Numbered from the stretch's first letter, positions 1-8,751 are shown. The stretch: DNA of 33,935 nucleotides from Bacteroidales bacterium (GCA_017651425.1 JAGCCZ010000007.1:1-33935), one strand, 5' to 3'. The notes: generated by a model from the letters alone, not told the origin. Numbers and translations are program-made.

Positions 1-100
1 AAGGCAAAATGGACAAGATCAAGCGCACCAAGACGTCGTTTGTTTTATACGGCGAGTCTTCACTTTGTGCACTTCAGCTTGCTTGGAACTCTTTGCTATG

Positions 101-140
101 AAAAAGAGGGTGACCGTAAAGTTGCTTTTTAGTCACCCTC
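101..140 (-). terminator. Hairpin with minus-strand T tract
   Basis: A perfect 9-bp stem (106-114 with 132-140, GAGGGTGAC/GTCACCCTC) encloses a 17-nt loop. Read on the minus strand the stem is followed by five T (101-105), the shape of an intrinsic terminator. No minus-strand gene lies just upstream of it in this window, so it may be part of the repeat rather than a functional terminator. Confidence 0.4.
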
Positions 141-208
141 AATTCTCGGACGCCCGCGGCAGCGCATGGGATCTGCAATCCCTCACTTTCCGCAGGTTTC
201 CTTGTGCG

Positions 209-548
209 CCCCGGCAGGGGCGAAAGCTCGGTAGCACTGCGACCGGTGCGCGGGAAAATCGCGGCGCGGGAGAAGATTGAGACGAGGGTGTGGGTTGCTC
301 GCCGCGAAACGGATGTGGGCTTCAACGAGCATGCGTGAGGGATTGAAACGGAAATGGCTGGCGTGGAAACCGTTGCACACCTATGGAGATTTGCTAAAAG
401 GGAAAAACTTCCAAGCAGCTGTTCCGTTGCTGCCAGACATTGCAGTGGAAAGCCCGACGGCGCGGCGGCATTTGACGGCGTGTGTGAATGTGACATGATT
501 CCGCGCCGCCGCGCCGGCACGCCCAAATGAAAAAAAGGATGCAAAAAA
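209..548. repeat. Dispersed repeat, left copy
   Basis: Two blocks match the region 31740-32098 in the same orientation. Block A (about 209-360) and block B (about 447-548) are strongly conserved between the copies, while about 90 bp between them has diverged completely. In one roughly 109-bp stretch of block A about eight positions differ. Block B contains a 12-bp GC-rich inverted repeat (458-469 with 505-516) conserved in both copies. At least four of the differences change the peptide read from the longest open frame, so the element looks non-coding. Whether it is a MITE-like element, an RNA or another interspersed repeat cannot be told here. Confidence 0.8.
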
Positions 549-554
549 CCTGTT

Positions 555-594
555 TGTTCTTTGGTCATCGGTCTTTGGTCTTTAGTCTTTGGAC
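555..594. repeat. Low-complexity GTCTTTGG-type short repeat
   Basis: Imperfect iterations of a TCTTTGGTC-like word occur at 555-565, 570-580 and 581-594. They sit between the dispersed repeat and the promoter of the transglutaminase gene. The copies are degenerate and no function is evident. Confidence 0.55.
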
Positions 595-648
595 TCGAAC
601 CGCCAACCACCAATTACGCCACCATATTAATAATTCCCCATAATTTAG

Positions 649-656
649 TACCTTTG
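649..656 (+). promoter_or_regulatory. Bacteroidota -7 box (TACCTTTG) for the transglutaminase gene
   Basis: TACCTTTG fits the TAnnTTTG consensus exactly and lies 29 bp before the ATG at 686. No clear TTTG (-33) element is seen at the usual spacing. The AT-rich upstream sequence fits a promoter. Confidence 0.6.
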
Positions 657-685
657 CCGCGCCATTTTCACACAACATCTTCAAC

Positions 686-3400
686 ATGAAATATTTCAAC
701 CTTTTACTGATTTTTATCACCCTTTCATTCTCCACCTTGTCCGCACAGAATTCCCGTACAAGCGCAAGCACAAAGTCCGATGCGGCGACACCATACAACC
801 AAGCCGCATGGGAACAATTGCGCTCGCGCAAGATGCCAAGCCAAGAACTGCAATGGCTCACCGACAGCATCAACCGCTACCACAACGCCCGCGACCTCAA
901 CGCCAAAACGCTGGGCGAGGCCCTGCTGTTCTTGTATGCCTACATGCCGCAGAGCGACCTGTGCGACTACGACTTTGCGTTTTTCAAGCAGCAGGCCGCC
1001 ATTGCCTTGGAAGGTCGCAAGACCTTCACATGGGGCTCGAAAATCCCGGACGACATCTTCCGGCACTTCGTGCTGGTGTACCGCGTGAACAATGAGAACC
1101 TCGACACGGCGCGCGCCTACATCTACCACCAGCTCAAGGAGCGCGTGCGCGGCCTGTCGATGTACGAGGCGGCCCTGGAAGTCAACCATTGGTGCCATGA
1201 GCACGTGGACTACCAGCCTTCCGACGTGCGCACGTCCGCGCCGTTGGCCACGTTGCGCACCTCGCACGGGCGCTGCGGCGAGGAGAGCACGCTGACGGTC
1301 ACCGCGATGCGCGCCGTGGGTATCCCCGCACGCCAATGCTACACCCCGCGTTGGGCGCACTGCGACGACAACCACGCCTGGGTGGAAGTCTGGGTCGATG
1401 GCAAATGGCAATATCTCGGAGCCTGCGAACCCGACCCCGAGCTCAACATGGGCTGGTTCTCCGTGCCCGCCTCCCGCACCATGATGGTCCACACCAACGT
1501 CTTCGGCAAGTACGAAGGCCCCGAGGAGGTAAACAAGCAAACCCGCTACTACTCCTGCATCAACGTCCTCTCCAACTATGCCGAGACCGTGACGGCGACC
1601 GTGAAAGTGGTCGATATCAAGGGGAAACCGGTATCCGACGCCACCGTCCGCTTCCAGCTCTACAACTATGCGGAATACTACACCCTCGCCGAGCGCAAGA
1701 CCGGTCCCGATGGCACTGCAACCTTGGTCACAGGCAAGGGCGACCTGCTCATCTGGGTGAGCAAAGGCGACGAGTTCAACTACGCCAAGATGGACTGCCG
1801 CGCCCAGCCCACCGTCACGATAACGCTGCCGAGGACAGCACCCTCTGCCGCCGCCTTCCAGCCCATGACCGGCGGCATGCCCGACGGCTATGTGGAGGAA
1901 CTCGACATGTTTCCGCCCGTGGGAGGCACCAGCATCCGGACAGCCACCCCTGAGCGTATCGCTCTCAACGACCAGCGCAAGGCCTCCGAGGATGCCATGC
2001 GCGCCGCCTACCGCAAAACGTTCCCCACCCCCGAAGCACTTGCCGCCAGCAATTTCCACAACGAATACTTCACCGACGACGAGCTCTACGACATCATCCG
2101 CCGCAGCGAGGGCAACTTCAAGGAGATCATGGCGTTCCTGAACATGTATCCCCAAAAAGAGGACGGAATATTCCTGCGCGAATTCATCGAATCCTTAGCC
2201 GACAAAGATCTGCGCGACGCCACTGCCGACATTCTCAATGCCCATATCGTAAACCACAACAACTACAGAGATATCCCCAAAGACGTTTTCATCAAAGGAA
2301 TGCTTGCACCGCGCATCTCCAACGAGATGCTACGGCACACCACCGCTTCTCTTTACAAAGAGTCATACGACGCTGTCAAACTCAACCCCACGATCTCCAC
2401 TCTTGTCAAATACACGGCCGACAATATTGTGCTGGACCCCGAGTGCAACTACTACAACTGTCCCATCAGTCCTGACGGTGTGATTTGGCACAAGTGTGCC
2501 GACGCGCACTCCCTCGGCATCTTCTTCGTGGCCTTGTGCCGGACGCACGGCATTCCAGCCTTCATGGACAACTCCAACGGCGACCTTTACGCTTGGGAGA
2601 ACAACGAATGGCACAACGTGCAGCTGCCGCAACTGCGCAAGCCCGTCGTCTCCGAGAATCAGACCAAAAAGTACGGTGCTTCCGCCAATGCCATGTCAAC
2701 CCTCGTGCTGCACAACCCGAACAACTACGCCTACTATCCGCAATACACGCTGCAACGCTGGGAGAACGGGCAGTATGTCTCCTACGACTTCGAGAACGAC
2801 CCGCGCGTGGCTAAATCCCACATCGTCCTGAACCTGCCCGCCGGCAAATACTGTCTGTCCACCGGCAATCGTTATGGCAACGGCGATGTGCTCTCCCGTC
2901 TGGAGTTCTTCGATCTCCCCGCCGGCAAATATGCGGAAAAGAACATCACCCTGCGTCCCCTCTCGGAACGTCCCGGCGAATACGGCCACATCGATGCCGA
3001 CCAGACCTACGTCAACGGGAAGTCGCTGCAGCAGTGGATGTCGCAGAGCGGCAGCAAGAGGGTCATCCTCTGCTTAGTCACCCCCGGCACAGAGCCGGTG
3101 AACCATCTGGCCAAGGAGATCGCCGCCAAGCAGGCGGAATACGAGAAGTGGAACGGTCCGCTGCTGTTTGTCGCCAACAACGGCCAATGGAAGCCCGAGC
3201 CCGGGCAGCCCAAGAACCTGTCGCTCTACACCGACAATTACGACACGCTTCGCGAGACCATCCTCAAAGGACTCACCAACGAGCACCAAGGAGCCAATCC
3301 CGTCTGCGTGGTCATCGACCAGAACGGCACCATCACGCTCTTTTCCGAAGGATACCACATCGGGCTGGGCGATCTGCTGTTCAACAACGCCGTCAAGTAA
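686..3400 (+). CDS. Exported protein with tandem transglutaminase-like domains and a thioredoxin-like C-terminus
   Basis: A 904-residue protein with an N-terminal signal peptide (about residues 1-20). The first transglutaminase-like core (about 150-260) has the nucleophile in GRCGEES (Cys197), the histidine in NHAWVEVW (His230) and a conserved LGACEPD segment supplying Glu248 or Asp250. Residues about 300-370 resemble a CnaB or carboxypeptidase-regulatory beta-sandwich (GKPVSDATV, PDGTATL). A second transglutaminase-like segment (about 595-650) has the matching hydrophobic helix and GIPAF, but Ala607 sits where the nucleophile is expected and Tyr635 replaces the histidine. The last 110 residues resemble a redoxin fold, with no CxxC. 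It probably acts in the periplasm or at the cell surface as a protease or crosslinking-type enzyme; the substrate is unknown. It appears to be monocistronic. Confidence 0.85.
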   Translation: MKYFNLLLIFITLSFSTLSAQNSRTSASTKSDAATPYNQAAWEQLRSRKMPSQELQWLTDSINRYHNARDLNAKTLGEALLFLYAYMPQSDLCDYDFAFFKQQAAIALEGRKTFTWGSKIPDDIFRHFVLVYRVNNENLDTARAYIYHQLKERVRGLSMYEAALEVNHWCHEHVDYQPSDVRTSAPLATLRTSHGRCGEESTLTVTAMRAVGIPARQCYTPRWAHCDDNHAWVEVWVDGKWQYLGACEPDPELNMGWFSVPASRTMMVHTNVFGKYEGPEEVNKQTRYYSCINVLSNYAETVTATVKVVDIKGKPVSDATVRFQLYNYAEYYTLAERKTGPDGTATLVTGKGDLLIWVSKGDEFNYAKMDCRAQPTVTITLPRTAPSAAAFQPMTGGMPDGYVEELDMFPPVGGTSIRTATPERIALNDQRKASEDAMRAAYRKTFPTPEALAASNFHNEYFTDDELYDIIRRSEGNFKEIMAFLNMYPQKEDGIFLREFIESLADKDLRDATADILNAHIVNHNNYRDIPKDVFIKGMLAPRISNEMLRHTTASLYKESYDAVKLNPTISTLVKYTADNIVLDPECNYYNCPISPDGVIWHKCADAHSLGIFFVALCRTHGIPAFMDNSNGDLYAWENNEWHNVQLPQLRKPVVSENQTKKYGASANAMSTLVLHNPNNYAYYPQYTLQRWENGQYVSYDFENDPRVAKSHIVLNLPAGKYCLSTGNRYGNGDVLSRLEFFDLPAGKYAEKNITLRPLSERPGEYGHIDADQTYVNGKSLQQWMSQSGSKRVILCLVTPGTEPVNHLAKEIAAKQAEYEKWNGPLLFVANNGQWKPEPGQPKNLSLYTDNYDTLRETILKGLTNEHQGANPVCVVIDQNGTITLFSEGYHIGLGDLLFNNAVK

Positions 3401-3413
3401 CCTTCACAGGTCC

Positions 3414-3444
3414 TTTGGCCCTATTCCCTTTTTTTGTATTTTTG
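3414..3444 (+). promoter_or_regulatory. Bacteroidota promoter (TTTG-N19-TATTTTTG)
   Basis: TTTG at 3414-3417 and TATTTTTG at 3437-3444 are separated by 19 bp, an exact match to the phylum's -33/-7 arrangement. The box ends 18 bp before the ATG at 3463. This supports 3463 as the start, rather than earlier in-frame codons that run back into the previous gene, and suggests a separate PSP1-gldH transcript. Confidence 0.8.
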
Positions 3445-3462
3445 CCGATTAAATTTTTACAG

Positions 3463-4920
3463 ATGGAAAACAACTCAAACGAGAATAAAAAGCGCAAGGG
3501 ACAACATCAAAAATATCATTCAAACAAGTCTCATCAAAATAGACAAAATACTGAAAACAAGAATCTTGCCAAAGAATCTAACATAAACCAAGACATTCAG
3601 GAAGAGGAGCAGGCGAAAGTTGAAGTCGCCGCCGAGGCCCTCTCGAATGATGCAGCCGATACTGTTGAAATGTCCGACGACGATGCCAACGACATTGGCA
3701 ACATCTCCGACCTTGAGCCCAAGAAGGCCAAGAAGACCCAATTTGATGACAAAGACCACACCCAGACCGAGGATTGGGAACAGTATCTCAACATGGACAT
3801 CCGCACGGGGCTTTCCGCTGAAGCGGAGAAAATATCGCAGAACATCTTCCTGACCCGAGGGCTCAACGACATTCCCGACCCTGAGAGAGTGAACTGCAGG
3901 CAATACCAATACAGCGCTTGCAAGCTGGCTTCTTACGACTGGATTTCCAAACTCGACATTGCTCTGGACTACACCGAGTTCCCCATTGCCGAGGTGCGTT
4001 TCAAGAACAGCCACAAGGACTTCTACTTGCTGCCCACTGAAGGTGTTTTCCGTGTGGGCGACATCGTGGCGGTGGAAGCCAACCCCGGGCATGACATCGG
4101 TGTAATTTCCATGTTAGGACTGCAGGTGAAGCGCCAATTGGCCCACAAGCACATCAACCCTGCAGACGTCTCCAAGAAGCTCTACCGCACCGCACGCTAC
4201 ACCGACATTGAGGAGTGGATTGCCACGGTGGGACTGGAGCATCAGACCATGCTCAAGTCGCGCTACACCGCATGGGATCTGAACCTCAACATGAAAGTCA
4301 ACGATGTGGAGTACCAGGGCGATGGCACGAAGGCCATCTTCTACTACTCGGCGGACGACCGTGTGGACTTTCGCGAGCTGATCAAGATTCTGGCCGAGCA
4401 ATTCCACATCCGCATCGAGATGCGCCAGATCGGTGTCCGGCAGGAGGCCGCCCGTCTCGGAGGCATCGGCTCGTGCGGCCGCGAGCTCTGCTGTTCCTCC
4501 TGGCTCACCAACTTCCAATCCGTCTCCACCAGCACGGCCCGCACCCAGCAGCTCTCCCTCAACCCTCAGAAACTCGCCGGCATGTGCGGCAAGCTGAAGT
4601 GCTGTCTCAACTTCGAACAAGACACCTACCAACGCGAGCTCAAGGAGTTCCCGCAACCCAATGTCCAGCTCAAGACCGCCAAAGGCAGAGGCATCTACAA
4701 CAAAATCGACATCTTCAAGAAGATCGTATGGTACGCCTACTCCGACGATCCCTCCACTATTTTCGCCATTCCGCTTGAGAAGGTCAAACAAATCATCAAA
4801 ATGAACAGCGAAGGCAAAATGCCCGAAAAGTTAGAGGAGTTCGCCATCGTCAACCAAAAGAAGGTCGAGGAGGGCAACAACTACAGCATGGACGAGCTCA
4901 AGCACATCGCCGACTCGTAG
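3463..4920 (+). CDS. PSP1 domain protein (RicT/YaaT family)
   Basis: A 485-residue protein. The reading frame is open from 3034, but the promoter and the MENNSNENKKRK start place the N-terminus at 3463. Residues 1 to about 115 are a charged, low-complexity region rich in Lys, Asn, Glu and Asp. The rest is the PSP1 C-terminal domain, with the cysteine-rich signature GSCGRELCCSSWL and, further on, GMCGKLKCCLNFE. In Bacillus the homologue RicT (YaaT) works in the RicAFT complex, which binds Fe-S clusters and affects RNase Y-dependent RNA processing. An RNase Y gene is present in this window at 27619, although not adjacent. In Bacteroidota this gene is commonly followed by gldH, as here (32-bp gap). 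Confidence 0.88.
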   Translation: MENNSNENKKRKGQHQKYHSNKSHQNRQNTENKNLAKESNINQDIQEEEQAKVEVAAEALSNDAADTVEMSDDDANDIGNISDLEPKKAKKTQFDDKDHTQTEDWEQYLNMDIRTGLSAEAEKISQNIFLTRGLNDIPDPERVNCRQYQYSACKLASYDWISKLDIALDYTEFPIAEVRFKNSHKDFYLLPTEGVFRVGDIVAVEANPGHDIGVISMLGLQVKRQLAHKHINPADVSKKLYRTARYTDIEEWIATVGLEHQTMLKSRYTAWDLNLNMKVNDVEYQGDGTKAIFYYSADDRVDFRELIKILAEQFHIRIEMRQIGVRQEAARLGGIGSCGRELCCSSWLTNFQSVSTSTARTQQLSLNPQKLAGMCGKLKCCLNFEQDTYQRELKEFPQPNVQLKTAKGRGIYNKIDIFKKIVWYAYSDDPSTIFAIPLEKVKQIIKMNSEGKMPEKLEEFAIVNQKKVEEGNNYSMDELKHIADS

Positions 4921-4952
4921 TCCAATTCCATCACTATAGCGCAAAACACGTT

Positions 4953-5426
4953 ATGAAGAAGATTCTCTTGGCCCTATTGACGCTCTTTCTCCTTGTCGGC
5001 TGCAATTCGCGCGTCTATTACAGCGACATCCAACCACTGCCGAAGGAGACTTGGTCCGTTTCAAAGCCGCTCACATTCACAGTCGATATCACGGACTCCA
5101 TGGCCTACTACAACATGTTTTTCAACGTCCGCAACACCACCGACTTCGAGACGCAGAACCTCTATGTCTTCATGAAAACCAAGTTCCCAGACGGCCATTC
5201 CGAGCAAGACACGCTGCAGTTCATCCTGTGCGACCAGTTCGGCCAGTGGACCGGACGGGGGCAAGGACGCATCAAAGACAACAAGTTCCTCTTCAAGCCC
5301 AACGTGCGGTTCCCCAACCGAGGCACCTACACCTTCACCGTCATACAAGCCATGCGCACCGACGAATTGCACGGAATCAGCGACTTCGGCATCACGTTGG
5401 AGAATTATGTGAAAAAGAAAAAATAG
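4953..5426 (+). CDS. gldH: Gliding motility lipoprotein GldH
   Basis: A 157-residue lipoprotein. The signal sequence ends in a lipobox (LLVGC, Cys at about residue 17). The body contains the GldH-type pattern YSDIQPLPKETW, then SMAYYNMFFNVRNTTDF and, near the end, FTVIQAMRTDELHGISDFG. In gliding Bacteroidota GldH is needed for motility, and it is also found in non-gliding Bacteroidales that keep the type IX secretion system. It lies 32 bp after the PSP1 gene and is probably cotranscribed. It converges with rsgA, only 11 bp separating the two stop codons, and no terminator hairpin is visible in that gap. Confidence 0.88.
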   Translation: MKKILLALLTLFLLVGCNSRVYYSDIQPLPKETWSVSKPLTFTVDITDSMAYYNMFFNVRNTTDFETQNLYVFMKTKFPDGHSEQDTLQFILCDQFGQWTGRGQGRIKDNKFLFKPNVRFPNRGTYTFTVIQAMRTDELHGISDFGITLENYVKKKK

Positions 5427-5437
5427 GCATCGCTCCC

Positions 5438-6403
5438 CTACTCCAACTGCCAGTCGGCGACCTTCATGTCATCATCCATCAGAATGGAGAGGTAGTTGAT
5501 GTAGCGGGATTCGGCAATTCTCCCATCATTCACAGCTTGCTGCACCGCGCAACCCGGTTCGTGCAAATGGATGCAGTCATCAAAGCGACATTGATTGTTG
5601 AAAGCGCGGATTTCCGGAAAATAGTCGCGGATTTCCTCCTTTGAATACTGTATCAGCCCGAATTCCTTGATGCCGGGCGTGTCCATCATGTAGCCACCCG
5701 CAACGGGGAACATCTCGGCGAATGTGGTCGTGTGGCGACCCTTGAGATGCTGTTTTGAAATCTCCCCCACCCTGATTTGCAACGTGGGGTCCAGTTTCTG
5801 GATGAGGGCACTCTTGCCCGTGCCGGAGTGGCCGCTGAACAAGGCGACTTTGCCCTCCATGCGGCTGCGGAGTTCCTCAATGCCAAGGCCCGTCACAGCG
5901 GACGTGCGAATGGCATCGTACCCGATGTGCATATAGAGTTGCGCCAAGCGCTCCACCACCGCAAGTTCCTGCTCATTGTAGAGATCCATTTTGTTAAAGA
6001 CCAAACAGACAGGGATGCGGAAGCCCTCCGCGGAGACCAGAAATCGGTCGATAAAGCCCAGCGAGGTGCGCGGCTCCCGCAATGTCACCAACAAGAAGCA
6101 AATATCGACATTGGCGGCAATAACATGGCTGATCTTGGAGAGATTGGTCGATTTGCGCTCAATATAATTGCGGCGCGGCTCTATATCGACAATGGTACCC
6201 GTGCCGTCAGGCTCGCACTCCACCGTCACATGGTCGCCCACCACCACGGGATTGGTAATCTTGATGCCGTGGATACGGAATTGCCCGCGCAGACGGCAGG
6301 AAAGTATATTTCTCGAAGATGCAGCCGTCGTTGACTGCGAATCCTGATCTTCAATGAGAACATCATACCAACTGCCCGTTGATTTTATCACCAATCCTTT
6401 CAT
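5438..6403 (-). CDS. rsgA: Ribosome small subunit-dependent GTPase A
   Basis: A 321-residue circularly permuted GTPase that assists late 30S maturation. An N-terminal OB fold is followed by the G motifs in permuted order: NKMD (G4, 137-140), the P-loop GHSGTGKS (191-198) and DTPG (G3, 241-244). The C-terminal zinc-binding module has Cys272, Cys277, His279 and Cys285. The frame also opens at a TTG two codons upstream, but the ATG at 6403 is the better start. It begins 6 bp after the dxr stop and is the last gene of the hpt-adk-dxr-rsgA run. Confidence 0.95.
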   Translation of the reverse strand: MKGLVIKSTGSWYDVLIEDQDSQSTTAASSRNILSCRLRGQFRIHGIKITNPVVVGDHVTVECEPDGTGTIVDIEPRRNYIERKSTNLSKISHVIAANVDICFLLVTLREPRTSLGFIDRFLVSAEGFRIPVCLVFNKMDLYNEQELAVVERLAQLYMHIGYDAIRTSAVTGLGIEELRSRMEGKVALFSGHSGTGKSALIQKLDPTLQIRVGEISKQHLKGRHTTTFAEMFPVAGGYMMDTPGIKEFGLIQYSKEEIRDYFPEIRAFNNQCRFDDCIHLHEPGCAVQQAVNDGRIAESRYINYLSILMDDDMKVADWQLE

Positions 6404-6409
6404 AAACAA

Positions 6410-7585
6410 TCAGCAATGAAAAGGTTGAGATGCCAACAGGCGTTCTTTTGTCTCCTTATCGACAGCGAGATATTCGTCCACGCTCTTAGGGGTGCAGAAG
6501 TCGGCATGGGCAAGCGCATGTTCAATGACGCAGGGGATATCCACATAGCGTATTTTCTCCTGCAGGAACCACTGAACCGCCACCTCGTTGGCAGCATTCA
6601 TCACACACGGCATGTTGCCGCCCTGTCGGGAGGCCCGGTAGGCGATGTCAAGACATGGGAACAATTCGTGGTCCGGCTGCTCAAAGGTGAGTTGCGGATA
6701 TTGGGTGAAATCAAAGCGGGGGAAGTTGTTTTCCAATCGCATCGGATAGGTGATGGCGTACTGTATGGGCAACTTCATGTCGGGCAGGCCGAGCTGCGCC
6801 TTGATGGAGCCATCGTGGAACTGCACGAGGGAGTGTATGATCGACTGCGGATGCACCACGGTTTCTATCTGTTCGATGGGAATATGGAAGAGCCACTTGG
6901 CTTCAATCACCTCCAGTCCCTTGTTCATCAGCGTGGAGCTGTCGATGGTAACCTTGGGGCCCATGTGCCAATTGGGGTGCTGCAACGCCCTGGCAAGCGT
7001 CACCTCTTCGAGTTGCGAGCGTGTACAGCCCCGGAAAGGGCCGCCAGAAGCGGTGATGATGAGCTTTTCAATAGTCTGGTGCCGCTCTCCGGCGAGAGCC
7101 TGAAAGATGGCAGAATGCTCGGAATCGACGGGATAAATGGCGGTCTGCATCTCTTGCGCCTTGCGGGTCATCAGCTCGCCAGCCACCACGAGGGTCTCCT
7201 TGTTGGCCAACGCAATAAGTTTGCCGCACTCAATGGCGTGATAGACGGGGCGCAGTCCGGCCACGCCCACGATGCAGGAAAGCACCATGTCAACGCACTC
7301 CATCTCGCACACGTCACACAACGACTGCTCCCCACAGAAGACCTTGATGTCCTCGTCGACCAACGCCTCCTTGACGACCTTGTAGGCCGCCTCCTGCACC
7401 ACAACCACGATGTTGGGCTTGAACTGCCGTGCCTGCTGGATGAGCAAGTCAGCGCTGGAATTGGCCGCGATGACCTCCAGTTGCAACAGGTCGGGGTATT
7501 GCGCAATCACCTCCAGCGACTGCACGCCCATCGAGCCTGTGGATCCTAACAGGGCAATCCGCCGCTTATGTGCCGTTTCCTCCAT
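6410..7585 (-). CDS. dxr: 1-deoxy-D-xylulose 5-phosphate reductoisomerase
   Basis: Converts 1-deoxy-D-xylulose 5-phosphate to 2-C-methyl-D-erythritol 4-phosphate with NADPH, the committed step of the MEP isoprenoid pathway. With the start at 7585 the protein has 391 residues, normal for the family. Visible motifs are the NADPH-binding GSTGSMG (14-20), NKET (128-131), the metal ligands in DSEHS (Asp154, Glu156), ASGGPFR (179-185) and SSTLMNKGLE (Glu225). Earlier in-frame ATGs at 7597 and 7639 would overlap adk; 7585 lies just after the adk stop, so translational coupling is likely. Confidence 0.95.
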   Translation of the reverse strand: MEETAHKRRIALLGSTGSMGVQSLEVIAQYPDLLQLEVIAANSSADLLIQQARQFKPNIVVVVQEAAYKVVKEALVDEDIKVFCGEQSLCDVCEMECVDMVLSCIVGVAGLRPVYHAIECGKLIALANKETLVVAGELMTRKAQEMQTAIYPVDSEHSAIFQALAGERHQTIEKLIITASGGPFRGCTRSQLEEVTLARALQHPNWHMGPKVTIDSSTLMNKGLEVIEAKWLFHIPIEQIETVVHPQSIIHSLVQFHDGSIKAQLGLPDMKLPIQYAITYPMRLENNFPRFDFTQYPQLTFEQPDHELFPCLDIAYRASRQGGNMPCVMNAANEVAVQWFLQEKIRYVDIPCVIEHALAHADFCTPKSVDEYLAVDKETKERLLASQPFHC

Positions 7586-7586
7586 C

Positions 7587-8159
7587 TTACCGGACATGTT
7601 GGTCGATGGTGGCACAAATGTCGGCAAAGACATGCTCAATATCCTGCATGCCGTTCAGTTGTACAAGTTTGCCCTGTTTTTTGTAATAGTCCACCAAGGG
7701 CATGGTCTGTTCGAAAAAGTTGGCCACACGAGCCTTGACAGTTTCAGGGGTATCGTCGGCACGATTCTCAAGTTGCGCACGTTTCAGGATGCGTTTTTCC
7801 ACCTCTTCCATCTCCACATAGAGATAGAGCACCATGTCAATGTTTAGGCTCGGGAAGAGCGACTTGTCGTCGAGCATCTCGGCCTGTTTGATGGTGCGGG
7901 GCACGCCGTCGAAGATGAAGCCCTTGCTGTCAGCGTGCTTTTGAATGTGGTTGTTGAGCATGCCAAGCGTGATGTCATCGGGACAGAGGTCACCGCGATT
8001 GATGATTTCCTGCGCCTTGAGGCCCAACGGGGTCTTATGGGAGATTTCATAACGGAAAAGGTCTCCTGTGGAAACATGGTCAAAACCATATCTTTCAACG
8101 ATAAGCTTTGCTTGTGTGCCCTTGCCGCTGCCGGGGGCGCCGAAAAGAACAATATTCAT
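7587..8159 (-). CDS. adk: Adenylate kinase
   Basis: Catalyses ATP + AMP to 2 ADP. The 190-residue protein starts with the P-loop GAPGSGKGTQ (7-16), followed by TGDLFR (31-36), the AMP/core motif DGVPRT (84-89) and RADD in the LID (133-136). The LID is the short type, without the Cys4 zinc domain. Two positions are unusual: Val instead of Phe in the DGFPRT motif, and GDLCPDD where GxLVPD is usual. The gene ends 1 bp before the preferred dxr start and follows hpt by 31 bp. Confidence 0.95.
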   Translation of the reverse strand: MNIVLFGAPGSGKGTQAKLIVERYGFDHVSTGDLFRYEISHKTPLGLKAQEIINRGDLCPDDITLGMLNNHIQKHADSKGFIFDGVPRTIKQAEMLDDKSLFPSLNIDMVLYLYVEMEEVEKRILKRAQLENRADDTPETVKARVANFFEQTMPLVDYYKKQGKLVQLNGMQDIEHVFADICATIDQHVR

Positions 8160-8190
8160 AGTTTGTGTTTTTGTATTTATGTTTCAAGAA

Positions 8191-8730
8191 TTATTCAATC
8201 ACTTGATAGATATCGGAATAATTGCGGCCGTAACCGTCGTAGTCGAGGCCATAGCCCACAATGAACTTGTTGGGGATGGAAAGCCCGACGTAGTGGATGG
8301 GCAGGTCGAGTTTGTAGGCTTCCGGCTTGTATGTCAGCGTGGCAATGCGCATGTCGCGCATGCCCGTATCGCGCAGAATCTCGGCGATATGGCTGTATGT
8401 ACGCCCCGTGTCGATGATATCCTCAATGACCAGCACGCGCTGTCCTTTGAGATCCTCCGTCAACCCGATCAGGTTCTGCACTCTGTTGGTGGACTGCATG
8501 CCGCTATACGAGGAGAGCTTCACGCAGGTGATACGACACGGGATCCGCAGCTGTTTCAGCAGATCGACAGCGAAAAAGACCGCCCCGTTGAGCGTGATGA
8601 GTATGACAGGATTGTCGTTCTTGTAGTCCTCGTTGATCTGTTCGGCCACTTTGCTTATAGCATCATGGATCTGCGAAGCTGTAATATATTTGACAAACTT
8701 CTTGTCAAGGACTTGAATCGTGTCTTGCAT
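8191..8730 (-). CDS. hpt: Hypoxanthine phosphoribosyltransferase
   Basis: Purine salvage: hypoxanthine (and probably guanine) plus PRPP gives IMP or GMP. The 179-residue protein has the PRPP-binding motif VIEDIIDTGRT (101-111), the base-binding lysine in YKPEAYK, and the C-terminal GYGLDYDGYGRN typical of the family. The frame extends upstream to 8847, but a 179-residue product matches the family length, and a promoter box sits between 8730 and the upstream codons. It is the first gene of the hpt-adk-dxr-rsgA run. Confidence 0.95.
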   Translation of the reverse strand: MQDTIQVLDKKFVKYITASQIHDAISKVAEQINEDYKNDNPVILITLNGAVFFAVDLLKQLRIPCRITCVKLSSYSGMQSTNRVQNLIGLTEDLKGQRVLVIEDIIDTGRTYSHIAEILRDTGMRDMRIATLTYKPEAYKLDLPIHYVGLSIPNKFIVGYGLDYDGYGRNYSDIYQVIE

Positions 8731-8751
8731 AGCATTGGAAATTACAGGGTG

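Larger units (their letters stand above)
1..685. other. Gene-free left edge with repeat copy and promoter of the first gene
   Basis: No convincing gene was found here. The reading frames that stay open on the minus strand translate a GC-rich repeat that recurs near the right end of the window and do not look like a protein. The stretch holds, in order, a hairpin with a minus-strand U tract, the left copy of the dispersed repeat, a short low-complexity tract and the promoter-like box of the transglutaminase gene. An open frame ending at a TGA at 99-101 could be the tail of a gene outside the window, but it is too short to judge. Confidence 0.6.

Noticed and set aside
3..101. Possible tail of an upstream plus-strand gene
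   Set aside because: Only about 32 codons are visible and the last part merges with repeat-like sequence, so a gene cannot be supported.
74..613. Open frame of 179 codons on the minus strand at the left edge
   Set aside because: It translates the dispersed repeat and the low-complexity tract; the reading frame is not conserved in the right copy.
725..2155. Open frame of 476 codons on the minus strand
   Set aside because: It lies antisense to the transglutaminase gene, whose motifs are clear; its product is Gly/Val/His-rich with no recognisable domain.
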